Origin: Paracoccaceae bacterium
Lineage (GTDB): Bacteria; Pseudomonadota; Alphaproteobacteria; Rhodobacterales; Rhodobacteraceae
Assembly: GCA_024742455.1 (NCBI GenBank)
Contig: JANSYL010000008.1
Coordinates: 1 to 64,000 of the forward strand
Direction: 5' to 3'
Length of the DNA stretch: 64,000 nt
The position numbers and the translations under genes are program-made. Below the pieces are notes generated by a model, which saw nothing but the letters and a program-made list of their open reading frames with translations, searched no databases and was not told the origin of the DNA. Every line of letters begins with the position of its first letter. Position 1 is the stretch's first letter. Below, piece after piece: positions 54,978 to 63,244 of this stretch.

Positions 54978-55457
54978 TCATCCGTCTCCGAACATGATGC
55001 GGCACCCGCAATCGCCCTGGGTGTTTCGGGTCAGCCGCGCCTCGGCGCCCAGCTCTTCAAGCGCATCCGCGATCTGGGCCATGGTATAGGGCCGGTCGCC
55101 ATGGACCATCTCGAAGAACCGGTCATTGACCCGCTCGACATCCCCCGCCGTGGTCCGGATGATCAGCTCGCGGCCCGACGGGCAATGCATCAGCACACGC
55201 TGTTCATCTTCCTTGTCCAGATAGACGGTCCATTCGACGAAGGCCTCGTCGATATACTGGATCACCGCGATGCTGTGGAATTCGCCGCCATCGGGCTCTT
55301 CCATGAAGGCCAGCCGGGTGTCCTGCTCCATCACGTTGCAGGTAAACTGCGACCCTTCCACGATGGGCTGCGCCACGGCCTGCCCCGCGACCAGCACGAT
55401 CGCCGCCGCGGTCAGGGTCCTGGCGTGGGTCCGGTATGGTCCGGCGGGGTCGTTCAT
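54978..55457 (-). CDS. Periplasmic protein of unknown function in the nuo operon
   Basis: The 159-residue protein has a Sec signal ([21 protein letters not shown]) and a mature domain with four cysteines: one in FTCNVM, one in LMHCPSG and a C-terminal GDCGCRIM pair, suggesting two disulfides. It lies between nuoJ and nuoK, together with the 115-residue gene upstream, and matches the position of URFs described in Paracoccus and Rhodobacter complex I operons. Its function is unknown. A role in complex I is possible only by context. Confidence 0.7.
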   Translation of the reverse strand: MNDPAGPYRTHARTLTAAAIVLVAGQAVAQPIVEGSQFTCNVMEQDTRLAFMEEPDGGEFHSIAVIQYIDEAFVEWTVYLDKEDEQRVLMHCPSGRELIIRTTAGDVERVNDRFFEMVHGDRPYTMAQIADALEELGAEARLTRNTQGDCGCRIMFGDG

Positions 55458-55498
55458 ATCGCCTCTCGGGTCGGGCGCGCGGGTCGTGGCGCGCGCGG

Positions 55499-55846
55499 TC
55501 AGTCTGGTTTGTCCGCAAGAAACGCCGCGCGCGCGGCAATCATCGCCTGTTGCACCGCACCTTCGGCATCCAGCCGTTCGAATTCGCCCAGGGGCTCGCC
55601 CTCATAGGCGTTCAGCGCCTCCAGCGTGTCGGCCTGGGCCATCAGCCGCGACCGGAGGCGAAAGATATGGAACCGGCGCCGGATGAACCGCGGCGTCCCG
55701 GGCATCTCCAGCGTGACCAACAGGAATTTCTGGCCATCCTCGGTGATGTCGATGACGGTCGGCGCAGCCACGCCGCCTTCGGCCTTGTCCGGTTCCGGGT
55801 CGCTGCCGCCACCCATCCCGAACATCTTGAGGAACATGTTCGCCAT
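55499..55846 (-). CDS. Conserved-looking small protein in the nuo operon
   Basis: The 115-residue protein has a Met/Gly-rich N-terminus (MANMFLKMFGMGGGSDPEPD), a central beta-like segment (TPRFIRRRFHIFRLRSRLM) and a charged C-terminal helix (EFERLDAEGAVQQAMIAARAAFLAD). There is no signal peptide or membrane helix, so it is likely cytoplasmic. It starts 17 nt after the nuoJ stop and precedes the periplasmic URF. The family is not recognised. Confidence 0.6.
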   Translation of the reverse strand: MANMFLKMFGMGGGSDPEPDKAEGGVAAPTVIDITEDGQKFLLVTLEMPGTPRFIRRRFHIFRLRSRLMAQADTLEALNAYEGEPLGEFERLDAEGAVQQAMIAARAAFLADKPD

Positions 55847-55863
55847 CCTGCTTCGTCCCCCGC

Positions 55864-56472
55864 CTAAAGGCCCTGGCCCGGTTTGACGTCCTTCAGCTCC
55901 ATCGCCTTGGCCGGATCTCGATACATCTGGGCCAGCACATTCTGGCGCTTGATGTCCTGCCTGTGGCGCAATGTCAAAACGATGGCCCCGACCATCGCCA
56001 CCAGAAGGATCAGGCCCGACAACTGGAACACCAGGAAATACCGGTCATACAGGATCAGCCCCAGCGCCTGGGTGTTATGCGCCTCGTCGAGCGGCGGCAT
56101 CGGGTTGCCAAGGCGCTGGTCGATCCCTTCGGAAAACTCCCATGCGCCATAGGCCAGCGACAACTGCATCAGCAGCACGATCCCGATCAGGCCGGCCACC
56201 GGCACATAGCGGGCCATTTCCGCCTTCAGCGCGGCGAAATCCACATCCAGCATCATGACCACGAACAGGAACAGCACCGCCACCGCGCCCACGTAGACGA
56301 TGATCAACAGCATCGCGACAAATTCCGCGCCCAGCAGCACGAACAGACCCGCCGAGGACAGGAAACACAGGATCAGCCACAAAACCGAATGCACCGGGTT
56401 GCGGGCGATCACGGTCAGCAACCCGCCGGCAAGCGCCGACAGCGCGAAGATATAGAAGGTCACGGCTGCCAT
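55864..56472 (-). CDS. nuoJ: NADH-quinone oxidoreductase subunit J
   Basis: The 202-residue membrane subunit has about five helices. It carries the NuoJ signature [55 protein letters not shown], which includes the broken helix 3 region. It lies 3 nt after the CMD-like gene and is followed by two URFs before nuoK. Confidence 0.97.
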   Translation of the reverse strand: MAAVTFYIFALSALAGGLLTVIARNPVHSVLWLILCFLSSAGLFVLLGAEFVAMLLIIVYVGAVAVLFLFVVMMLDVDFAALKAEMARYVPVAGLIGIVLLMQLSLAYGAWEFSEGIDQRLGNPMPPLDEAHNTQALGLILYDRYFLVFQLSGLILLVAMVGAIVLTLRHRQDIKRQNVLAQMYRDPAKAMELKDVKPGQGL

Positions 56473-56475
56473 GGG

Positions 56476-56919
56476 TCAGTCTTCCTCCTCGGCGGTCGGG
56501 CGGGCTGGCGCGGGCTCGGTCTCCATCGCCTCCCTGGCCAGCGCCATCGCCTTGTTCATCGCGGGCACCCCCCCGAACATCGCGGCCGAGGCGATGGTTT
56601 CCGCGACCTCCTGGCCCGTCGCGCCCGCCTCGACCGCATGACGCAAGGTCAGCCGGATCTGCGCCTCGGCCAGCGCGCCCTGGATCGTCAGACCCTGCAG
56701 CATCAACAGAAGCCGCGTCTTGGCCTCCAGCCCCTCGGGGTTGAACTGCTTGCCCAGGAACGCCTCCAGCATCTCGCCGGGCACGGTAGGCCACATCTTG
56801 TCCAGCCCCGACGCCGCGAGCCCGGCCATCGCGGGCTGCATCGCCTTCATCCAGTCCTGCGTCATGGACTGGCTCTGGCGCATCAGCGCCTCGAAGGGGT
56901 TATCGGGGGCGGTGGTCAT
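56476..56919 (-). CDS. CMD-fold (carboxymuconolactone decarboxylase-like) protein without cysteines
   Basis: The 147-residue protein has the helical CMD/AhpD-type core ([68 protein letters not shown]). It contains no cysteine at all, so the CxxC redox centre of AhpD is absent. It overlaps nuoI by 4 nt (ATGA) and nuoJ follows after 3 nt. This is the position of URF5 in Paracoccus-type nuo operons. Catalysis is doubtful; a structural or assembly role is possible but unproven. Confidence 0.82.
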   Translation of the reverse strand: MTTAPDNPFEALMRQSQSMTQDWMKAMQPAMAGLAASGLDKMWPTVPGEMLEAFLGKQFNPEGLEAKTRLLLMLQGLTIQGALAEAQIRLTLRHAVEAGATGQEVAETIASAAMFGGVPAMNKAMALAREAMETEPAPARPTAEEED

Positions 56920-57410
56920 CGGTAGGGCGCGTCCAGTTCCAGATTGCGCGCGATCTCGGCCTCCCACCGGTCGCCGTTCTCCAGAAGCTTGGCCTTGTCG
57001 TAATACAGTTCTTCGCGGGTCTCGGTCGCGAATTCGAAATTCGGCCCTTCCACGATGGCATCGACCGGGCAGGCCTCCTGGCAGAACCCGCAATAGATAC
57101 ATTTTGTCATGTCGATGTCATACCGCGTGGTGCGGCGGCTGCCATCCTCGCGCGGTTCGGCGTCGATGGTGATGGCCTGCGCCGGGCAGATCGCCTCGCA
57201 CAGCTTGCAGGCTATGCAGCGTTCCTCGCCATTCGGGTACCGGCGCAGCGCATGCTCGCCGCGGAACCGCGGGCTCAGCGGCCCCTTTTCATGGGGGTAG
57301 TTCACGGTCGCTTTCGGCGCGAAGAAATACTTCAGGCCCAGTCGCATGCCGTTGAACATGTCGGCGAGCAGAAAATACTTCGCCGCGCGGGTGTAATCGA
57401 TCTGGGTCAT
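56916..57410 (-). CDS. nuoI: NADH-quinone oxidoreductase subunit I
   Basis: The 164-residue peripheral-arm subunit holds two [4Fe-4S] clusters: [16 protein letters not shown] and [16 protein letters not shown]. It takes electrons from NuoG toward the quinone site. A lower-GC gene overlaps its start by 4 nt. Confidence 0.98.
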   Translation of the reverse strand: MTQIDYTRAAKYFLLADMFNGMRLGLKYFFAPKATVNYPHEKGPLSPRFRGEHALRRYPNGEERCIACKLCEAICPAQAITIDAEPREDGSRRTTRYDIDMTKCIYCGFCQEACPVDAIVEGPNFEFATETREELYYDKAKLLENGDRWEAEIARNLELDAPYR

Positions 57411-57613
57411 GAACTGCCCTCCCGCGCCAGAACACTAGATGCCCACTCGTTACATGCCTTTACGAACTCGGCACGATTTACCTTACCGCCATACGTTGGT
57501 CCGTGGTCGTCGTCGTCGCTGCGCAACGCTCCCCACTCGATCTCAAGGTGAAGTGCCAGAGAGTCGATTTCGTCGTATGATGCGCTTTTGATCGCGCTAG
57601 CCAGAAGAATCAT
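57407..57613 (-). CDS. Small uncharacterised protein inserted between nuoH and nuoI
   Basis: The 68-residue frame from ATG 57613 begins 4 nt after the nuoH stop and ends inside the first codons of nuoI. It has an acidic central stretch ([15 protein letters not shown]) and a final helix ([20 protein letters not shown]), no membrane helix and one Cys. By my count 57421-57613 is about 55% G+C, less than adjacent nuo genes. Complex I operons of relatives usually have nuoH next to nuoI, so this gene may be an acquired insert. The family is unknown. A longer start at 57643 would overlap nuoH. Confidence 0.6.
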   Translation of the reverse strand: MILLASAIKSASYDEIDSLALHLEIEWGALRSDDDDHGPTYGGKVNRAEFVKACNEWASSVLAREGSS

Positions 57614-57617
57614 TATC

Positions 57618-58655
57618 TCAGCCCCCCACAGCCCAGCGCGCATAGAACCCGCCGAACACTTCGAAATGGGCGAAGAAGGCCACCAGCACGACCCAGGCCA
57701 GCGACATCGGCAGGAACACTTTCCATCCCAGTCGCATCAGCTGGTCATAGCGGTAGCGGGGCACGATCGCCTTCACCATCGCGAAGAGGAAGAAGAAGAA
57801 CGCCATCTTGGCGATCATCCACAGCGGGCTGTCGGGGATGAACGGCACCGGCGACAGCCAGCCGCCGAAGAACAGCAGCGTGATCAGCGCGCACATCAGG
57901 AAGATGGCGATATATTCGCCCGCCATGAACAGCAGGAACGGGGTCGAGGAATATTCCACCTGGTAGCCTGCCACCAGTTCCGACTCCGCCTCGGGCAGAT
58001 CGAAGGGCGGGCGGTTGGTTTCGGCGAGGCAGGAGATGAAGAACAGGAACACCATCGGCAGATGCGGCAGCCAGTACCAGCCGAACAGCCCCCAGCCGGT
58101 ATCCTGCGCGGCGACGATATTGCCGAAATTCATCGACCCCGTCGAAATGATCACCCCGATGATGATCAACCCGATCGACACCTCGTAGGAAATCATCTGC
58201 GCCGCCGACCGAAGCGAGCCGAGGAACGGGTATTTCGAATTCGACGCCCACCCGCCCATTATCACGCCGTAAACCTCCAGCGACGAGATCGCGAAGACAT
58301 ACAGGATCGCGACGTTGATATCGGCAAGCACCCAATTGTCGTTGAACGGGATCACCGCCCAGGCGATCAGCGCCAGAACGAAGGACGTCATCGGCGCCAG
58401 CAGGAACACGGGCCGGTCGGCACCTGCGGGGATGACGACCTCCTTGACCACGTATTTCAGCGCATCGGCCACGGTCTGCAGCAGGCCGAAGGCCCCCACC
58501 ACGTTGGGGCCGCGCCGCATCTGCACGGCGGCCCAGATCTTGCGGTCGCCATAGACCAGGAACAGCAGGCTCACCATCACGAAGCCGATCACCAGCAGGC
58601 ATTGCGCCGCGATGATGACCATCAGGCCGGGGGTGGTGGAAAAGAAACCATCCAT
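57618..58655 (-). CDS. nuoH: NADH-quinone oxidoreductase subunit H
   Basis: The 345-residue membrane subunit links the peripheral arm to the proton pumps and lines the quinone chamber. It shows [39 protein letters not shown] (about 34-72), the conserved [14 protein letters not shown] and [27 protein letters not shown] loops (E and D residues of the quinone funnel), and the GEY segment. Eight helices are predicted. Confidence 0.98.
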   Translation of the reverse strand: MDGFFSTTPGLMVIIAAQCLLVIGFVMVSLLFLVYGDRKIWAAVQMRRGPNVVGAFGLLQTVADALKYVVKEVVIPAGADRPVFLLAPMTSFVLALIAWAVIPFNDNWVLADINVAILYVFAISSLEVYGVIMGGWASNSKYPFLGSLRSAAQMISYEVSIGLIIIGVIISTGSMNFGNIVAAQDTGWGLFGWYWLPHLPMVFLFFISCLAETNRPPFDLPEAESELVAGYQVEYSSTPFLLFMAGEYIAIFLMCALITLLFFGGWLSPVPFIPDSPLWMIAKMAFFFFLFAMVKAIVPRYRYDQLMRLGWKVFLPMSLAWVVLVAFFAHFEVFGGFYARWAVGG

Positions 58656-58664
58656 GGGTCGGTC

Positions 58665-59072
58665 CTATACCGTCGGTATGCCTTGTTCGGCGCAGTCGGC
58701 CGTCACCACTTCGGCGTCGAGCGTCTGCACCCCTCGGGGAAGCGCCGGTGAGACGGTGTAAACCGCATCCGCCACCCAAAGGCCAGCCTCTTCGGTGGCG
58801 GTCGTGCGCACATGTCGCGCGAAGCCGAAGCCCCGGATCAGCGCGTATTGGGCCGCCGCGCAGCGTGCATAACGGTCCAGGTCGCCCCGGGTGACATCCC
58901 CGTCCATCGAGACCCGGAAATTCACCAGATCATCGTCCAGAAGCCGCGTCTCCACCCCTTCATGGGTGAAGCTGCGCGCCGATGGTTCGGCGAACGGGTC
59001 ATCGGCGGCGGGCTGGCATGCGGCCATACCCGCAAACCCGATCACACCGATCAGACGCACCACCCGGGCCAA
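58665..59072 (-). CDS. Lipoprotein-like URF between nuoG and nuoH
   Basis: From the TTG start at 59072, which lies 5 nt after the nuoG stop and has GGAG 7 nt upstream, the 135-residue protein reads MARVVRLIGVIGFAGMAAC, a lipoprotein signal with Cys19. The mature part contains two further cysteines (RCAAAQYALIRGFGFA and TADCAEQG). GTG codons at 59063 and 59060 or an overlapping ATG at 59117 are alternative starts. It corresponds in position to URF4 of Paracoccus nuo operons. The function is unknown. Confidence 0.65.
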   Translation of the reverse strand: MARVVRLIGVIGFAGMAACQPAADDPFAEPSARSFTHEGVETRLLDDDLVNFRVSMDGDVTRGDLDRYARCAAAQYALIRGFGFARHVRTTATEEAGLWVADAVYTVSPALPRGVQTLDAEVVTADCAEQGIPTV

Positions 59073-59076
59073 TCGC

Positions 59077-61095
59077 TCACTCCGCCGCCAGCGGTGCCGC
59101 GCGGCGCGCGCGGGCATTGGCGCTCAGCTCCGCCATCAGCGGGCTGGCCCGGGCGATCGGGTTGGTCAGGTAATGATCGCCAAGCGCGAAGGCGAACGCC
59201 CCGCTGCCCAGCTTGCCAGCCTTCACCGGTGTCCACGGGTTTGCCGCGACCTCGTCGATCATCTGCAGCTGCGGGGCATGGGCCACCATCGCGGTCCTCA
59301 GCGCGGCAAGACTGTCATAGGGCAGCACCGCCCCGATCTCGGCCGACAGGGCCCGCAGGATCGCCCAGTTCTCCTTCGCCTCGCCCGGCGGGAAACCGGC
59401 GCGCAGGGCCAGCTGCGGCCGCCCCTCGGTGTTCACGAACAGGCCCTGTTCCTCGGTATAGGCGGCGGCGGGCAGGATGATATCGGCCCGATGCGCGCCC
59501 CTGTCCCCATGGCTGCCCTGGTAGATCACGGTGGCCCCTGCGGCGATCTCCACCTCGTCGGCGCCAAGGTTGTAGATCACGTCGGCGCCCTCCAGCGCGG
59601 CTGCCATGCCGCCCTCGGTCACCGCGCCCACATCCATCGCGCCGACCCGTCCGGCCGCCACATGCAACACCAGCAGTTTCGCCTTGGCCGCCTTGGCGAT
59701 CTTCATCGCCATAGCCAGAACCGCCGCGCCATCTGCGTCGCGCAGCGCGCCCTGGCCCAGCACGATCACCGCGTCGCCACCGGCCAGCTTGTCCGCATTG
59801 GCGGCGGCCTGTTCCAGCGCCGCGCGATCGGGGCCCAGATGCGTCACGCCATAGGTCAGGTCCACCTCGGGCCCGATCACCGACACTTCGGCCCCCGCCA
59901 GCCACGCCTTGCGGATGCGCGCGTTCAGCACCGGCGCCTCGGCGCGCGGGTTGGTGCCGATCAGCAGGATGGATTTCGCGCTGTCGATATCTTCAATGGA
60001 CGCCGTGCCGACATAACCCGACCGGTTGCCTGCGGGCAGCTTCGCCCCGTCGGTCCGGCATTCCACCGACCCGCCCTGCCCTTCGACCAGCTGCTTCAGC
60101 GCAAAGGCCGCTTCGGTCGGGGCCAGGTCACCGACCAGCCCCGCAACCTTCTTCGCCCCCTTGATCGCGGCCGCCGCGCGGCCCAGCGCCTCGCCCCAGC
60201 TCGCCGGGCGCAGCTTGCCGTTTTCCCGCACGTAAGGCCTGTCCAGCCGCTGCCGCCGCAGCCCGTCCCACACGTATCGCGACTTGTCGCTCAGCCATTC
60301 CTCGTTCACGCCGTCATGGTTGCGCGGCAGGATGCGCATCACCTCGCGCCCCTTGGTGTCGACCCGGATGTTCGACCCCAGCGCATCCATCACGTCGATG
60401 CTTTCGGTCTTGGTCAGCTCCCAGGGCCGCGCGGTGAAGGCATAGGGTTTCGAGGTCAGTGCCCCTACCGGGCACAGGTCCACGATGTTGCCCTGCATCT
60501 CCGAATCCAGCGTCTGGCCCAGATAGGACGTGATCTCGGCATCCTCGCCGCGGCCGGTCTGGCCCAGCTCCGGCATCCCCGCCACCTCGGTGATGAACCG
60601 CACGCAGCGCGTGCAGGAGATGCAGCGCGTCATATGGGTGCCGACCAGCGGGCCGAGGTCCATGTTGTCCACGGCGCGCTTGGGTTCGCGGTAGCGCGAA
60701 AAATCCACCCCGTAGGCCATCGCCTGGTCCTGCAGGTCACACTCACCGCCCTGGTCGCAGATCGGGCAATCCAGCGGGTGGTTGATCAGCAGGAACTCCA
60801 TCACCCCTTCGCGGGCCTTCTTGACCATCGGGGAATTGGTTTTCACCACCGGCGGCGCGCCATCGGGGCCGGGGCGCAGGTCGCGCACCTGCATCGCGCA
60901 GGACGCGGCGGGTTTCGGCGGGCCGCCCACCACCTCGACCAGGCACATCCGGCAATTGCCCGCGATGGACAGGCGTTCGTGGTAGCAGAAACGGGGGATC
61001 TCGATCCCGGCCTGCTCACAGGCCTGGATCAGGGTCATTGCCGGATCAACCTTGATCTCATGGTCGTCGATGATGATCTTGCGCAAATCGGTCAT
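59077..61095 (-). CDS. nuoG: NADH-quinone oxidoreductase subunit G
   Basis: The 672-residue subunit has the N-terminal ferredoxin fold with the [2Fe-2S] ligands in [21 protein letters not shown] and ASCAMQV. The His-ligated [4Fe-4S] site is [13 protein letters not shown], and the second [4Fe-4S] is [11 protein letters not shown] plus [10 protein letters not shown]. The rest is a molybdopterin-oxidoreductase-like domain of the short mitochondrial type. A start at ATG 61095 ([10 protein letters not shown]) is preferred to 61119 because of the GAAAGGA ribosome binding site region and family N-terminus. Confidence 0.97.
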   Translation of the reverse strand: MTDLRKIIIDDHEIKVDPAMTLIQACEQAGIEIPRFCYHERLSIAGNCRMCLVEVVGGPPKPAASCAMQVRDLRPGPDGAPPVVKTNSPMVKKAREGVMEFLLINHPLDCPICDQGGECDLQDQAMAYGVDFSRYREPKRAVDNMDLGPLVGTHMTRCISCTRCVRFITEVAGMPELGQTGRGEDAEITSYLGQTLDSEMQGNIVDLCPVGALTSKPYAFTARPWELTKTESIDVMDALGSNIRVDTKGREVMRILPRNHDGVNEEWLSDKSRYVWDGLRRQRLDRPYVRENGKLRPASWGEALGRAAAAIKGAKKVAGLVGDLAPTEAAFALKQLVEGQGGSVECRTDGAKLPAGNRSGYVGTASIEDIDSAKSILLIGTNPRAEAPVLNARIRKAWLAGAEVSVIGPEVDLTYGVTHLGPDRAALEQAAANADKLAGGDAVIVLGQGALRDADGAAVLAMAMKIAKAAKAKLLVLHVAAGRVGAMDVGAVTEGGMAAALEGADVIYNLGADEVEIAAGATVIYQGSHGDRGAHRADIILPAAAYTEEQGLFVNTEGRPQLALRAGFPPGEAKENWAILRALSAEIGAVLPYDSLAALRTAMVAHAPQLQMIDEVAANPWTPVKAGKLGSGAFAFALGDHYLTNPIARASPLMAELSANARARRAAPLAAE

Positions 61096-61116
61096 GGCGG
61101 TCGTCCTTTCCCGAGA

Positions 61117-61138
61117 CATCCTTGAGATAACAAGGATG
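61117..61138 (-). promoter_or_regulatory. Perfect hairpin just upstream of the nuoG ribosome binding site
   Basis: CATCCTTG (61117-61124) and CAAGGATG (61131-61138) form an 8-bp perfect stem with a 6-base loop, beginning 22 nt before the nuoG start codon in the transcript. It is not followed by a T-run, so it is unlikely to be a terminator. It may be an mRNA processing, stability or translational element in the long operon. Confidence 0.45.
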
Positions 61139-61172
61139 CCCCGGGGGCTTCAATGCGACCGGCGCGCTTTTC

Positions 61173-61604
61173 TCAATCGCGCAGCAACCGTCCGATCTGC
61201 GACCGGGCCTCGATCTCGGCCCGTCCGAGGGCACAGACGCTTTCGGCATCGTCCCAGTCATAGCCCCGCTGCTCGAAATAGGCCTTTGCCACCTCGGTAT
61301 AGCGGTCCTGTTCGGCCCGGCTGTCGATATAGGCGCGCACGTCCGACCGCGAATAGCCCAGCGTCTCGGCATGGTTGTTCAGCGTTTCGGCAAAGCTCAG
61401 CGCGCGCAAAAGCCGCGCCTCGATCGACGGGCAGGCCTCGTGCACCTGCCGCCCGACCGCGATGACGGTCAGCCCCTCATGCATCCGCGCATCCTCGCGC
61501 AGGGGCTGGAAAGGGTCGGTCTGCGGGGTGGCGCCCAGCGTGGTGATCAGGGCCGTGAAGGTGACGACGGCCGACAGGGTCAGGGTTCTTGCAACTGCGG
61601 TCAT
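61173..61604 (-). CDS. DUF5333 family protein
   Basis: The 143-residue protein has a Sec signal (MTAVARTLTLSAVVTFTALITTLGA) and a helical mature part with the family features: HEACPSIEARLLRALSFAETLNNHAETLGYSRSDVRAYIDS and the tail VCALGRAEIEARSQIGRLLRD. Both conserved cysteines are present (CPSIEA and VCALG). Such proteins are found in Rhodobacteraceae nuo operons; no function is established. It lies 77 nt before nuoG. Confidence 0.78.
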   Translation of the reverse strand: MTAVARTLTLSAVVTFTALITTLGATPQTDPFQPLREDARMHEGLTVIAVGRQVHEACPSIEARLLRALSFAETLNNHAETLGYSRSDVRAYIDSRAEQDRYTEVAKAYFEQRGYDWDDAESVCALGRAEIEARSQIGRLLRD

Positions 61605-61730
61605 GGCGGGTCTTGCCTTGTTGATATGCCGATACGGCTCAGATGCGCGCAGCCCCCGATGTTATTCAATATCGCGCCCCCCGGCGCGCCGCATATGGCA
61701 TTGCGCTGCCGATGATGGGCGGTAATCGGC

Positions 61731-61985
61731 CTAGAACCGCACGCCCCAGAAGGTCACGATCAGGTAGATCAGGGCCGCGACCGCGACGACCGACAGGATC
61801 GTGTAGATCGCGGCTTCCATCCGTTCGGGCGAATTCAGCGCCAGCGCGATGACCGAGGCGACCATCGCCCCCATCAGCATGCCCAGGATAGACCCGCCGA
61901 TCCCCCAGGTGTAACCTAGGATCATTCCCGTCACGCAGCACGCGGCGTAGATCACCGCCAGCCCATACCAGTAAATGCGCGCCAT
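61731..61985 (-). CDS. Small three-helix membrane protein in the nuo operon
   Basis: The 84-residue protein MARIYWYGLAVIYAACCVTG... has three hydrophobic segments (about 5-25, 27-46 and 57-80), with a Cys-Cys pair in the first and a Gly-rich GIGGSILGMLMG in the second. The start at ATG 61985 avoids an upstream extension without conservation. The family is not recognised; the position suggests a nuo-operon URF. Confidence 0.65.
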   Translation of the reverse strand: MARIYWYGLAVIYAACCVTGMILGYTWGIGGSILGMLMGAMVASVIALALNSPERMEAAIYTILSVVAVAALIYLIVTFWGVRF

Positions 61986-62132
61986 TGCTTGCCCCTGCCC
62001 GTCTTCGACCCTCGTGGCGGGCCATGCATGCAGCCCTGCCTTGTTGAGCAGGATAATAGGCAAAATCGCAGGCTCGGGCAACGGTTCTGCACATGCGCCC
62101 CGGGGGTGAGTCCGCCGGGACACAGGGCGGGT

Positions 62133-62483
62133 TCAGCGGCCCAGGCAAACCCCCGATGCGATCAGGTCGCCATTCTCGGCGCGGGTGACAGCCCAGTCGC
62201 CGGTCGTGGGGTCAAGGACCCATTCGACGGTGGAAAACCCGGTTTCCTCGATACAATGCCGCGTCGCGGGGTAACGGATGCTTTCGCGCGCCTCCTCGAG
62301 GCTTGCCCCTTCGGCACGCGCGGTCACGGTGAAATCGCGGCGCGTCTCGCCGGTGTCCAGAAAGGCGCGATAGGGCAGCCCCACCCGGAAATATTCGGAC
62401 CGGTTGGTGAAGCGTTCCACGGCGGTGCAGGCGCCGAGGCTGGCCAAAACGGTCACGATCACCGCACTGCGCATGATTGTCAT
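62133..62483 (-). CDS. Putative lipoprotein in the nuo operon
   Basis: The 116-residue protein has a lipoprotein signal (MTIMRSAVIVTVLASLGAC, Cys19). The mature part contains RSEYFRVGLPYRAFLDTG, a DFTVTARAEGASLEEARESIRYPATRHCIEETG helix-turn and a final Cys in ASGVCLGR, consistent with one disulfide. There is a second possible start at M4 (62474). Its function is unknown. Confidence 0.7.
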   Translation of the reverse strand: MTIMRSAVIVTVLASLGACTAVERFTNRSEYFRVGLPYRAFLDTGETRRDFTVTARAEGASLEEARESIRYPATRHCIEETGFSTVEWVLDPTTGDWAVTRAENGDLIASGVCLGR

Positions 62484-62567
62484 TGCTCACTCACCCTTAC
62501 GGCCCAAATTCGCGCCTGCATATCCGCCAAAGGGGACCGCCCGCAAGGACCGCCCGGCCGCTGCAGC

Positions 62568-62738
62568 TCAATCGGCGGCCTGGTGGCGCTGCACGATCCG
62601 CGCAATCCGCGCAAATGCCTCGCTCCAGACCGGGCGGGCCGCAGGAGGCGCTTCAGTTTCGGCAGCGCCGTGCACGGCGCGGATACGATCCTCGGCTTCC
62701 CGCATCGCGATATGGTGATCGACATGTCCGTGGCACAT
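62568..62738 (-). CDS. Tiny His-rich protein in the nuo operon
   Basis: The 56-residue frame opens with MCHGHVDHHIAM, an unusual cluster of one Cys and four His residues, followed by an acidic/Ala-rich helix and a basic C-terminal helix (SEAFARIARIVQRHQ). A strong ribosome binding site (GGGGAGAG) lies 5-6 nt upstream, and the DUF3291 stop is 47 nt away, supporting a real gene. The His/Cys cluster could bind a metal. I do not recognise the family. Confidence 0.55.
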   Translation of the reverse strand: MCHGHVDHHIAMREAEDRIRAVHGAAETEAPPAARPVWSEAFARIARIVQRHQAAD

Positions 62739-62785
62739 CGTGGCTCTCCCCGTTGGCCGAAAGGATGCGGCGCGGCGCGGCGAAG

Positions 62786-63244
62786 TCAATCCGCGACCGC
62801 GACCTCGGCGAAGGTGAACACCTGCTCGGACGGCCCATGGGCCAGAAGCGCCTCGACCTTCTCGCGCGCCTCGGCGATGGTCGGACGATGGCCCTCGGGC
62901 ACCCACCACAGCGCGTATCCCCGCAGGGCGTCCGGTTCGAACCATTCATCCCCACGCCGGAAGAACGCCCCGTGTACCGTCTTGTAAACGTAATCCTTCA
63001 ACGCCTCGGGCGTTTTCCACACTGAAAAGGATGCGATCACGCGGTCGTCTTCGATGAACATGGGCCAGCCCGCCGCGCGGGCGTTCTGGGCCTCTTCCCC
63101 GCAGTTCCACACATATCCCGGGCTCCGCCGCGCCAGCGCATTCACCTTGGGCACCGCCTCGACGAAGGGGGCGACCCTGGGATGGCCCACGGGCTTGCGC
63201 AATGTCGCCCAGTTGAAATGGGCGATATGGGTGCGCCCGGTCAC
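62786..63244 (-). CDS. DUF3291-type (dimeric alpha-beta barrel) protein
   Basis: The 152-residue protein [20 protein letters not shown]...[18 protein letters not shown]..., with [33 protein letters not shown], fits the DUF3291 family, a dimeric alpha-beta barrel related to antibiotic-biosynthesis monooxygenases. The GTG start at 63244 overlaps the nuoF stop by 4 nt (GTGA), so it is translated with nuoF. Its link to complex I is context only. Confidence 0.78.
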   Translation of the reverse strand: MTGRTHIAHFNWATLRKPVGHPRVAPFVEAVPKVNALARRSPGYVWNCGEEAQNARAAGWPMFIEDDRVIASFSVWKTPEALKDYVYKTVHGAFFRRGDEWFEPDALRGYALWWVPEGHRPTIAEAREKVEALLAHGPSEQVFTFAEVAVAD

